A stretch of 8,045 nucleotides of DNA from CAYLJO01 sp964383905 (lineage in GTDB: Bacteria > Acidobacteriota > Blastocatellia > Pyrinomonadales > Pyrinomonadaceae). Of the stretch, positions 1 to 6,424 are shown piece after piece. Positions within the stretch are counted from its first letter, which is position 1; every line of letters begins with the position of its first letter. The DNA lies in assembly GCA_964383905.1 (NCBI GenBank), contig CAYLJO010000263.1:1-8045 (forward strand), given 5' to 3'. Under the pieces are notes generated by a model, which searched no databases, was not told where the DNA came from, and was given only the letters and a program-made list of their open reading frames with translations. Both the position numbers and the translations under genes were made by a program.

Positions 1-49
1 TGAGATAATACCCCGACCGTGAGAGAAGGGCGTTTTTACAAGCCGGGTT

Positions 50-1606
50 ATGTTAGAGGTTGTACTGGTAATCTCCTCCTCGGAAGGCGAGCTTGAGGTC
101 TCGCTTAAAGAGGGCCACCTGTTCGTCGGTTTGAACAACGACGAAGCGGTCATCATTTCGGAACATGACCTCCCGGAGGCTTACGCCGAGATCCACCGCG
201 AAGGTGAGCGGTTATTCATACAGCCTGGCGACCATTCTGCTCACCCCGTTCTCGTCAACGGCGAACCGGTCCCGCGGGCGGGAACCGCGCTGCGTGACGA
301 AGACCAGATAAGGATCGGCGGCGACTCGACTATCACCGTCAGAGTCAAAACGCCCGAAGCGGAGTCGCCCGCCGAGCCCGTGCCGGCGCGTGTGGCCGTC
401 GCCAAACAGCCGGCCTCTCTTCTGGCACGGGCGCTTCTCCTCATTCTACCACTCATCATCGGTGTCACCCTGATCGGTATCTACTTCTCGAAGAGGAAGA
501 AGGCCTCTTCAGACCCGACGACGGTTTTCCCCAACATCTTCTCCGCGCCCGCCGTTGACCCTTACCGGGCGGCCATCGAGCAGGTCCAGCAGGACCGGGG
601 CGAGATGGTGGGGCGGCAGGCGAAGATCGACGTCCCTTCAGAGCTGAAGCTTTACAGCGACCGTAAGCGATTCCTGGCCATCCAGGTCGCCGAATGGCGC
701 AAACAGGGCTACCGCATCCCGCGCGATTTCACCGAGCTCGCATTGATGGAACAGGAGGGCGAGTTCGTTCGCGTCCCTCAGGTCGGCCCCGGGTACGTGC
801 TCTACGGTGTCGGCGTTAAAGCCAATGATGAGCTTACCCATTACGATCAGGCGAGCGGCAAGAGCGTGCCGATCTTTAGCAGTGATGAGGAGCTTAAGAA
901 CGAACAGACGGACCTCGCCGCCTCGCTGAAGCAGTTTGACGATAAAGTAAGTGATCTCAGGAAGGAGCTGCAGAAGGTCAACCGGCGGGATCGCGGCGCG
1001 ATTAAGGGGTTGCAGGTTCAGATCGCCGACACGCAGAAGGCGGCCGAGCCGGTTAAGGAGAGGAAGCAGCTGCTGGATTCCTTCTACCAGAGCGCAGACC
1101 ACCGCAAGCTGATGGTCTCCGAGTACGAAACGCTCGCCAATCTTGCTCGTGACTTCGGCGGGAAATCTTACGACCTTAACGACGCGAATTCCCGCAAAGA
1201 TTTCAAGATCGCCCTGTTGAGTTGCCTGCGTCCCGCCGCGCTGGCCCGCCTGCAGGAGATCGGCCAGCGCTACCAGCAGAAGTTTGACTGCCCGTTGCCT
1301 ATCACGTCGATGGTCAGGACCAAAGAGTACCAGCGCTATTTGAACGAGGCCGGCAACCCGAACGCCACCCGGATAGACGTGCCGCCGCACACGACGGGCC
1401 TCGCCTTCGACGTCTATACGCATTACATGTCGGCCGCCGAACAACAGTTCTTAATGGACGAAATTGCGCAGCTAAAAAGAGAAGGCAAGGTGGAGGCGCT
1501 CAGAGAGAATCGCGACCACATCCACGTTTTCATCTTCCCCGACGGCGTTCCCCCCAGCGAATCTCTCATCAAGAGATCGCTCAGCGATGCCGCGCCACAG
1601 GATTGA
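50..1606 (+). CDS. Membrane-anchored LAS/M15-type peptidase-like protein (DUF5715-like) with degenerate FHA-like N-terminus
   Basis: A 518-residue protein. Residues about 5-98 have the strand pattern and late conserved positions of an FHA domain: VGL near 26-28, VNGEPV at 69-74, then LRDEDQIRIG at 81-90. The Arg, Ser and His that bind phosphothreonine in active FHA domains are absent (GL replaces GR; PEAYAEI replaces the SxxHA region). One membrane helix spans about 124-146, followed by the basic patch SKRKK. A charged, probably coiled-coil stretch lies at about 278-345. The C-terminus carries the LAS/M15 metallopeptidase signature: SMVRTKEYQ at 420-428, HTTGLAFD at 447-454 and DHIH at 489-492. 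Predicted zinc ligands are H447, D454 and H492, with H490 completing an HxH motif. Family knowledge points to cleavage of peptidoglycan cross-links or stem peptides; the substrate is inferred. The start is the only ATG after an in-frame stop at 20-22, but no clear Shine-Dalgarno precedes it. The DUF5715 name is from memory of the NPNATR and HTTGLAFD motifs. Confidence 0.85.
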   Translation: MLEVVLVISSSEGELEVSLKEGHLFVGLNNDEAVIISEHDLPEAYAEIHREGERLFIQPGDHSAHPVLVNGEPVPRAGTALRDEDQIRIGGDSTITVRVKTPEAESPAEPVPARVAVAKQPASLLARALLLILPLIIGVTLIGIYFSKRKKASSDPTTVFPNIFSAPAVDPYRAAIEQVQQDRGEMVGRQAKIDVPSELKLYSDRKRFLAIQVAEWRKQGYRIPRDFTELALMEQEGEFVRVPQVGPGYVLYGVGVKANDELTHYDQASGKSVPIFSSDEELKNEQTDLAASLKQFDDKVSDLRKELQKVNRRDRGAIKGLQVQIADTQKAAEPVKERKQLLDSFYQSADHRKLMVSEYETLANLARDFGGKSYDLNDANSRKDFKIALLSCLRPAALARLQEIGQRYQQKFDCPLPITSMVRTKEYQRYLNEAGNPNATRIDVPPHTTGLAFDVYTHYMSAAEQQFLMDEIAQLKREGKVEALRENRDHIHVFIFPDGVPPSESLIKRSLSDAAPQD

Positions 1607-1633
1607 TCCCTTACCACCGGCTAAAAAACGCTC

Positions 1634-1678
1634 CGGGCAGCAAACCCAGGAGCATCCGGCCCTCAGGTTTGCTGCCCG
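1634..1678 (-). terminator. Perfect 13-bp inverted repeat between convergent genes, probable intrinsic terminator of the minus-strand gene
   Basis: The arms 1634-1646 and 1666-1678 are exact reverse complements (CGGGCAGCAAACC / GGTTTGCTGCCCG) with a 19-base loop. Read on the minus strand the stem is followed after five bases by six T residues (1628-1623), which fits termination of the minus-strand gene ending at 1742. Read on the plus strand no T-run follows, so it would only weakly terminate the peptidase gene. A second, weaker 5-bp stem lies at 1722-1738, directly beyond the stop of the minus-strand gene. Confidence 0.7.
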
Positions 1679-1741
1679 CCGATTACGCGCACCGGCCTGT
1701 TTTAATCAAGCTGCGCTTGGTCCCGGCCATCGTCCGGGGCT

Positions 1742-2188
1742 TTATTCCAGAGCGGCAACGACGACGACTCTCTCAGGCTTCGAGGCGTGATAGGCCAACT
1801 CTTTTTCGAGTGAGCGCTCGCGCTTTGACTTGCGGACCTCGCGACCCACCCGACCTTCGTCGGTCCAGACCTGCGAGAGGAAGTACTCCTCCCCGTAGCG
1901 GTTGAACACTAGCTTCGCCCCGGTCGGGCTTGAACTTGTTGGACCGACCTGTGTCATGATAGCCGCCGTTTCGCTGCTCTTCCGGTTCTGCACATATAAT
2001 GGGCCGTCGGCCCTTTCAAAGACTCTCCGCACGCTGTATTGGCCGGCGGGCAGGGCCTTGTCACCGGCGGTAAATTCGAAGGGTATGTTCACTCTAATCT
2101 CACTTACAGATTGCGCGTGGACAGACACCGCCGCGCTCGCGACAACGAGGATCAGGATCGCCAAAGAACTGACAACGCTTTTTTTCAT
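1742..2188 (-). CDS. Small secreted protein of unknown function, acidobacterial type
   Basis: A 148-residue protein counted from the second of two adjacent ATG codons. It opens with a classical Sec signal peptide: basic KK, a hydrophobic run SLAILILVVASAAV, and a likely signal peptidase I site after VHA (residue 25). The mature part is about 123 residues, begins with a predicted beta-rich segment (IPFEFTAGDKALPAGQYSVR, about 35-54), continues with KLVFNRYGEEYFLSQVW at about 92-108, and ends in a highly charged stretch rich in Arg, Lys and Glu (112-140). Small exported proteins with the FTAG..LPAGxY pattern are, to my knowledge, frequent in Acidobacteriota and have no assigned function. No catalytic motif or lipobox is visible. 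Location is inferred as periplasmic or extracellular. The ATG at 2191 is an alternative start, but it would leave only two bases after GGAGG; the ATG at 2188 leaves five. The gene converges on the peptidase gene and is followed by the 1634-1678 hairpin. Confidence 0.82.
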   Translation of the reverse strand: MKKSVVSSLAILILVVASAAVSVHAQSVSEIRVNIPFEFTAGDKALPAGQYSVRRVFERADGPLYVQNRKSSETAAIMTQVGPTSSSPTGAKLVFNRYGEEYFLSQVWTDEGRVGREVRKSKRERSLEKELAYHASKPERVVVVAALE

Positions 2189-2192
2189 CATG

Positions 2193-2200
2193 ACCTCCTT
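2193..2200 (-). promoter_or_regulatory. Very strong ribosome binding site AAGGAGGT
   Basis: Minus-strand AAGGAGGT matches the anti-Shine-Dalgarno over eight bases. It lies two bases from the ATG at 2191 and five from the ATG at 2188, which favours the second ATG as the start and suggests high translation of the small secreted protein. Confidence 0.8.
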
Positions 2201-2356
2201 ATGGTCTTCTCTAAGGGGGGCGAGTGAGACTCACCGGCCGCCATCTTTCCTACCGTGAAATTGGTTTTATGACCAACTGCTTCACCATCTTTGGGGCCGC
2301 TCGATTGCTACCCTCATCTCTTAACGCGGAATTTTGGCGGGAATCAAATCAGCGCC

Positions 2357-2431
2357 ATGAAAAATAATTTTTTAGGGCGAGTTGCTAAGGAAGGAACTGC
2401 CATGTTTGGGCGAGTCGGCACACCGAATTAG
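2357..2431 (+). CDS. Possible 24-codon mini-ORF or leader peptide
   Basis: An ATG at 2357 opens a 24-codon frame ending in TAG at 2429-2431. An internal in-frame ATG at 2402 is preceded by AAGGAAGGA (2387-2395) with about seven bases of spacing, a very good Shine-Dalgarno, and would give a nine-residue peptide. The peptide itself has a weak internal repeat (LGRVAKEGT then FGRVGTPN) reflecting the DNA repeat. The ORF ends before the predicted glycosidase promoter, so it would only be a leader if transcription begins further upstream. It may equally be a chance frame. Confidence 0.2.
   Translation: MKNNFLGRVAKEGTAMFGRVGTPN
2375..2415 (+). repeat. Direct repeat of GGGCGAGT with 33-bp period
   Basis: GGGCGAGT occurs at 2375-2382 and again at 2408-2415, start-to-start distance 33 bp, about three helical turns. 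The flanks are also similar: 12 of 17 positions match between 2371-2387 and 2404-2420. A third copy of the octamer lies at 2218-2225, next to the GTGAG dyad. The placement upstream of the glycosidase promoter would suit an activator or repressor site, but that is inference, and chance similarity is possible. Confidence 0.35.
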
Positions 2432-2440
2432 AGGTCAACC

Positions 2441-2470
2441 TTGAAGATGAATCAAATTCCCCTGTATAGT
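2441..2470 (+). promoter_or_regulatory. Putative sigma-70-type promoter of the glycosidase gene
   Basis: TTGAAG at 2441-2446 and TATAGT at 2465-2470, separated by 18 bases, match the -35 (4 of 6) and -10 (5 of 6) consensus. This would give a 5' leader of about 50 bases before the ATG at 2526. A second -10-like TATAAG lies at 2478-2483 without a matching -35. Housekeeping promoters in Acidobacteriota are poorly characterised, so this is a motif match only. Confidence 0.45.
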
Positions 2471-2525
2471 CTTTGGTTATAAGAATAAGCTCTTCCAACT
2501 TTTTTGCCCATAGAGAGCCGTCGGT

Positions 2526-5195
2526 ATGAAGCACTTACTGATTATCTTCCTGCTTGTTTTAGTCCCACTGCAAGCAAGTTCACAGGAAATACTCTACCGG
2601 ACAGACGCTTACACGCTGATGAGCGATCGGGTAAAACAGGGGAATTTTGAGGCCGTGGCGAAGTCCCGGACAGCAATCACCTCTAATTATCAGAGTAAAT
2701 ACGATAATAATATTCAGCTTAAATTTGTTATCAACGGCACGCTTAATGACATTGCCGACTATGAGAACAACAGCCTTTATTTTAGTTCGGAAGACGACCG
2801 TGTCATTTCGCCGGTTTACGTTTTCGGTAAGCGCGAGAGTAATGGCTTTATTGGAAGAGGTGAGGGAAGCAACCGTCGCGGCAGCACTACTGTCCTGTTT
2901 CGTCTCGATATGCGTCCTGTGCTGGAGGCATTCAAAAAGCAGGGCTATTACGAGTTCTATAACCTAAAGAGGCTCACGCCTGAAGAGTTTAAGGGCGTCT
3001 ACATAACGGGTGATAGGCCTCCCCTGGTCAGGGGATTTGAAAAACCTCCTTCCTCATCACAATTTGAACTGACAGACCCGGATCAGGATGGCATCTACGA
3101 AATCAAGATTGATTTCGATACAAAACATTTGGGCGACGGCAACCGGGGGCCGCTGGCCGCATGGAGCTTACAGAAGGATATCTCATCTTTACCCCAATAC
3201 CGGTCGTCACAAATTCTGGTGGATGCCCTTTACGCCATGTCGTTAGAGGAGTTGCTGTCAAACATCAGGCCCGACGGCGCATTTATGGCCGGCAAGCTCT
3301 GGGACGGAGTTTGGACGCGCGACATTAGCCACAGCATCCTGTTATCGCTGGCCGTTATCGCCCCGGATGTCGCTAAAGCTAGTCTCATGAGGAAAATAAG
3401 TGACGGCCGTATCATCCAGGACACCGGGACAGGCGGCTCGTGGCCCGTCTCTACTGACCGGATGAGTTGGGGGCTGGCAGCGTGGGAGGTTTATACGGTT
3501 ACCGGTGAGAGGGACTGGTTAAATACTGCGTACCGGATACTCAGTAAATCGGCGACGGCTGATCTGAAAACCGCGCGCTCATCCACCGGGTTATTTTACG
3601 GCGAGTCCGCGTTTATGGATTGGCGTGAGCAGAGTTACCCACGCTGGATGGATCCGAAAGACATCTATCAATCCAGGTGTCTAAGTACAAACGCGATTCA
3701 CTATCAAACCTACCAGATCCTCGCCCGAATGGCCCGATTGCTCGGGGAGCCGGCGGATGAATACCGGGAAGTGGCCGCGTCCTTAAAGGCCGCCATAAAC
3801 CGGCAGATGTGGATGCCCGACAAGGGGTATTACGGCCAATTCTTGTACGGGCGTAATTTCTCCTCCTTATCTCCCCGGTCTGAATCCTTGGGCGAGGCTT
3901 TAAGCATCTTGTTTGACATCGCGGACGTGTGGCAGCAAAAGCTTATTATCAGGAACACCCCCATTGTAGATTATGGTGTGTCCAATTTTTACCCGGAGAT
4001 CCCCAACATGCCTTCCTACCATAACAATGCCATCTGGCCATTTATTGTCGGCTACTGGACGTGGACGGCCGCGAAGGCCGGGAATGGCCCGGCGGTCGAG
4101 CACGGACTCGGGTCAATCTACCGGCAGGCCGCGCTCTTTCTCACCAATAAAGAGAATATGGTAGCGGCCACGGGTGATACTTCGACCATGCTTAATTCCG
4201 ACAGGCAATTGTGGAGTGTCGCGGCCGATCTGGCGATGGTTTATCGCGTCCTCTTCGGGATGAATTTTGAGCCCAATCGGCTTGTCTTAAGACCTTTTAT
4301 TCCCAGGCCATTCAAAAACACCAGAACACTTAGGAACTTCAGGTACCGCGCCGCAACAATCGATATCACGATTGATGGATATGGGGATCAGATCAGATCC
4401 GCCGCTTTGGACGGGAAGAAAATAGCCTCGGCGCTTATCCCCGGCGACATCACCGGAAAGCATACGCTGGTCATTACGATGGCAAATAATGACCTGTCTC
4501 GTTCGGAGATCGAAAGGGTCGGCACCCATTTCTCACCTGAAACCCCGGTTGTTTCTTTAAGCGGGTCGAAACTGACCTGGAACCCCATCGCAGGCGCCCA
4601 AAGATACTTTATCTACGATCACGGCAGGAAAGTCTCTGAAACATCCGGCACCACTTTCTCCTTTTCTAAACATGTAAACCCTGGTGAATACCAGGTGCTG
4701 GCCGTAGACACACAAGGGTTCCAGTCGTTCCTGAGCGAACCTGTTGAGGTCTTATCACCGGTTGAAAGAATCGAGATCGAAGCGGAAGATGGTCAGGATC
4801 ACTTGCGAAATCAATATTACGGGTATTCAGGCAGAGGTTACCTTAAACTGGATAAGGCTGAAAATCCTGTTCTTGATTACAGGGTGAGCGTCAGGCGACC
4901 AGGAAATTACAGTGTCAAATTTAGATACGCCAACGGGAACGGCCCAGTCAATACGGAGAATAAATGTGCCATTCGCACACTCCGGCTGGACGGTAAGCTT
5001 CTTGGCGCAGTTGTCATGCCGCAGCGAGGAACCGAGTGGAGCAACTGGGGCTATTCCAATTCGCACATTGTCAACCTGGCAGAAGGCCAACATCTATTCC
5101 GGATCTCCTTTGAAGATTCAGATAACAATATGAACGGGGCCGTCAATGAAGCCTTATTGGATAAGCTGGAGCTATCTTTCGTAGGCGGACGTTGA
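2526..5195 (+). CDS. Secreted six-hairpin (alpha/alpha)6 glycoside hydrolase-like protein with FN3-like and CBM6/35-like modules
   Basis: An 889-residue exported protein. A Sec signal peptide covers residues 1-19 or 20 (hydrophobic run, then ASSQ). An N-terminal beta-sandwich-like region (about 22-200) contains DPDQDG at 184-189, resembling a DxDxDG calcium loop. The (alpha/alpha)6 catalytic-type region runs from about 225 to 590: LWDGVWTRD at 258-266, FMDWREQSYPRW at 363-374, SLGEALS at 454-460 and YHNNAIWPF at 498-506. The last resembles the YHNGxxWPW motif of debranching-enzyme and GH63/MGH1-type hydrolases. Acidic catalytic candidates are D260, D265, D365, E368 and E455; which are used cannot be told. 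A beta domain follows (about 585-655), then an FN3-like domain (about 672-743), then a CBM6/35-like domain starting at IEAED (751-755). Such proteins are often named glycogen debranching or alpha-rhamnosidase-like, but the substrate is unknown. Proteins of this arrangement seem common in Bacteroidota. Sampled stretches show lower GC than the peptidase gene. GAGAG at 2513-2517 is a weak ribosome site. Confidence 0.85.
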   Translation: MKHLLIIFLLVLVPLQASSQEILYRTDAYTLMSDRVKQGNFEAVAKSRTAITSNYQSKYDNNIQLKFVINGTLNDIADYENNSLYFSSEDDRVISPVYVFGKRESNGFIGRGEGSNRRGSTTVLFRLDMRPVLEAFKKQGYYEFYNLKRLTPEEFKGVYITGDRPPLVRGFEKPPSSSQFELTDPDQDGIYEIKIDFDTKHLGDGNRGPLAAWSLQKDISSLPQYRSSQILVDALYAMSLEELLSNIRPDGAFMAGKLWDGVWTRDISHSILLSLAVIAPDVAKASLMRKISDGRIIQDTGTGGSWPVSTDRMSWGLAAWEVYTVTGERDWLNTAYRILSKSATADLKTARSSTGLFYGESAFMDWREQSYPRWMDPKDIYQSRCLSTNAIHYQTYQILARMARLLGEPADEYREVAASLKAAINRQMWMPDKGYYGQFLYGRNFSSLSPRSESLGEALSILFDIADVWQQKLIIRNTPIVDYGVSNFYPEIPNMPSYHNNAIWPFIVGYWTWTAAKAGNGPAVEHGLGSIYRQAALFLTNKENMVAATGDTSTMLNSDRQLWSVAADLAMVYRVLFGMNFEPNRLVLRPFIPRPFKNTRTLRNFRYRAATIDITIDGYGDQIRSAALDGKKIASALIPGDITGKHTLVITMANNDLSRSEIERVGTHFSPETPVVSLSGSKLTWNPIAGAQRYFIYDHGRKVSETSGTTFSFSKHVNPGEYQVLAVDTQGFQSFLSEPVEVLSPVERIEIEAEDGQDHLRNQYYGYSGRGYLKLDKAENPVLDYRVSVRRPGNYSVKFRYANGNGPVNTENKCAIRTLRLDGKLLGAVVMPQRGTEWSNWGYSNSHIVNLAEGQHLFRISFEDSDNNMNGAVNEALLDKLELSFVGGR

Positions 5196-5225
5196 CTACT
5201 CTGAACTTTTATCGTCTCGTACGTG

Positions 5226-5471
5226 ATGGATGAGGATATTAAACAGTCTCTGAAGCTATTCCTGATCGAGCTGGCCGTTTATGCGGTGCTGGTGCTGGGT
5301 TATTTTTTTCTGGTCCTGCATTTCTTGGGCAATTGGCTCTTCCGGCTTTTTGAACAGGATAAGAAGCTTTACGCCTTTGTGGCGCTCGGGCTGATCATCG
5401 GTCAGGGGGTTATGCTGGAAATGCTCACCAGCGCGTTGCTCCGTTTTATCCGGTCGGGAACGGAGGACTGA
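5226..5471 (+). CDS. Small two-helix membrane protein of unknown function, first gene of the exporter cluster
   Basis: An 81-residue protein with two predicted membrane helices: about 11-35 (FLIELAVYAVLVLGYFF core) and about 48-68 (YAFVALGLIIGQGVMLEML), joined by a short charged loop, FEQDKK. The N-terminus is acidic (MDEDIK) and the C-terminus is short and polar. A GTG at 5223 just before the ATG is an alternative start; neither has a clear Shine-Dalgarno. An in-frame TGA at 5202-5204 excludes a longer form. The stop is one base before the start codon of the TauE/SafE gene, and the exporter's ribosome site lies within this gene, so the two are almost certainly co-translated. I do not recognise a named family. 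Its size and position suggest an accessory subunit or stabiliser of the exporter, which is inference. Confidence 0.8.
   Translation: MDEDIKQSLKLFLIELAVYAVLVLGYFFLVLHFLGNWLFRLFEQDKKLYAFVALGLIIGQGVMLEMLTSALLRFIRSGTED
5462..5466 (+). promoter_or_regulatory. GGAGG ribosome binding site fixing the GTG start of the exporter
   Basis: GGAGG lies inside the last codons of the two-helix protein gene, six bases before the GTG at 5473. It supports a non-ATG start and translational coupling of the two membrane proteins. Confidence 0.8.
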
Positions 5472-5472
5472 A

Positions 5473-6405
5473 GTGGATTTTTTGGTTTCCGGCACCCACA
5501 TCGAGCCCGTCTATCTGATGGCCATCGGCTTTGTAGTGGGCCTGCTCGGCGGGTTCTTCGGCGTCGGAGGCAGTTTTCTGGCCGGCCCGGCGCTTTTTGC
5601 GATCGGTGTTCCCATGAACTTCGTGGTCGGCACGGACCTGGCGCACATCGTCGGGAAGTCTATTGTTGCCGCCAAGAAACATCGCGCTCTCGGCAATGTG
5701 GACTTGAAACTCGGTCTTATTATGGTCACGGGGACGATTGTCGGCGTGGAATCGGGCGCCCAGGTTATTCAGCAATTAAAACGGCGGGCGGAGATTGATC
5801 AAGTGGTGGGCGGCGCTTTTATTGTCATCCTGCTCTCCATCTCGGCATTCATGGCCTGGGAAAGCTGGAAGACCCTCAAGATGCATCGCGGCAGCGCAGG
5901 CGACGGGGCAAAAACGGATACACATTCCCTGAAAAAGGATCAGATGGCTTTCGCGCACTTCGCTCAAAAGATTCATCGCCTTCCCCTTCCCCCCTACATC
6001 AAGCTGCCCACCTCCGGGATCGAGCGCATCTCATTTTGGGCCATCCTTCTGGTATCGCTTGTCGGCGGATTTTTTAGCGGGTTTTTGGGCGGGGGTGCCG
6101 GTTACATTCGTATGCCTTCGATGATTTACGTCCTGGGCATACCGACGCACATCGCCATCGGGACTGACCTGTTTGAAATCATCATCTCGGCCGGTTACGG
6201 CACTTTCACCCACGCCGTCAAAGGGAATGTTGATATTCTGATTGCGCTGGTCATGCATACGGGCGCCGCCATCGGCGCGCAAATTGGCGCCGCTTGTACG
6301 CAATATTTTGTCGGGCCCCGCATCCGGCTGGCATTTATCCCGCTGCCGCTGATCGGCGCGGCCATCGTGCTTCACGGTTTGTTCACGGGCCATCCCGTCA
6401 AATGA
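5473..6405 (+). CDS. TauE/SafE family anion permease (sulfite/organosulfonate exporter type)
   Basis: A 310-residue polytopic inner-membrane protein of the TauE/SafE (TSUP) family, whose characterised members move sulfite, sulfonates or related anions. The two homologous halves are clear. GGFFGVGGSFLAGPALFAIG at 26-45 with GTDLAH at 53-58 is mirrored by GGFFSGFLGGGAGYIRMPS at 198-216 with GTDLFE at 230-235. Each half opens with the glycine-rich, membrane-embedded signature and is followed by further hydrophobic segments (about 80-100, 111-131, 255-278, 285-303). The halves are joined by an unusually long hydrophilic linker, about residues 131-185, rich in Lys, His and Gly, probably cytoplasmic. 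Length is somewhat above the common 250-270 because of this linker. The substrate cannot be told from sequence; no sulfur or taurine genes are nearby. It sits between a small membrane protein and a universal stress protein gene 19 bases downstream, with the same orientation. Confidence 0.9.
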   Translation: MDFLVSGTHIEPVYLMAIGFVVGLLGGFFGVGGSFLAGPALFAIGVPMNFVVGTDLAHIVGKSIVAAKKHRALGNVDLKLGLIMVTGTIVGVESGAQVIQQLKRRAEIDQVVGGAFIVILLSISAFMAWESWKTLKMHRGSAGDGAKTDTHSLKKDQMAFAHFAQKIHRLPLPPYIKLPTSGIERISFWAILLVSLVGGFFSGFLGGGAGYIRMPSMIYVLGIPTHIAIGTDLFEIIISAGYGTFTHAVKGNVDILIALVMHTGAAIGAQIGAACTQYFVGPRIRLAFIPLPLIGAAIVLHGLFTGHPVK

Positions 6406-6424
6406 CGACAAACCATTTATCGAC

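Larger units (their letters stand above)
2201..2525. other. Divergent intergenic region, with octamer repeats, a mini-ORF and a promoter
   Basis: About 325 bases between two divergently transcribed genes. It contains a short dyad GTGAG-A-CTCAC at 2224-2234, an inverted repeat TTGGT/ACCAA at 2261-2276 with a six-base loop, an AT-rich patch around 2360-2374, three copies of GGGCGAGT, a 24-codon open frame at 2357-2431 and a sigma-70-like promoter at 2441-2470. I found no convincing promoter for the minus-strand gene, although one must lie here. No RNA gene was recognised. Confidence 0.6.

Noticed and set aside
638..1444. A 268-codon open frame on the minus strand inside the peptidase gene
   Set aside because: It lies wholly antisense to a gene with clear domain motifs, has no ribosome binding site, and its translation shows no recognisable domain; GC-rich coding DNA often leaves such a frame open.
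1902..2258. A 118-codon plus-strand open frame opposite the small secreted protein
   Set aside because: Antisense to a gene with a strong Shine-Dalgarno and signal peptide; no ribosome site or recognisable content of its own.
5192..5220. TTGACT at 5192-5197 as a -35 box of a separate promoter for the exporter cluster
   Set aside because: At 16-18 bases downstream there is only TCTCGT or similar, with no resemblance to TATAAT.
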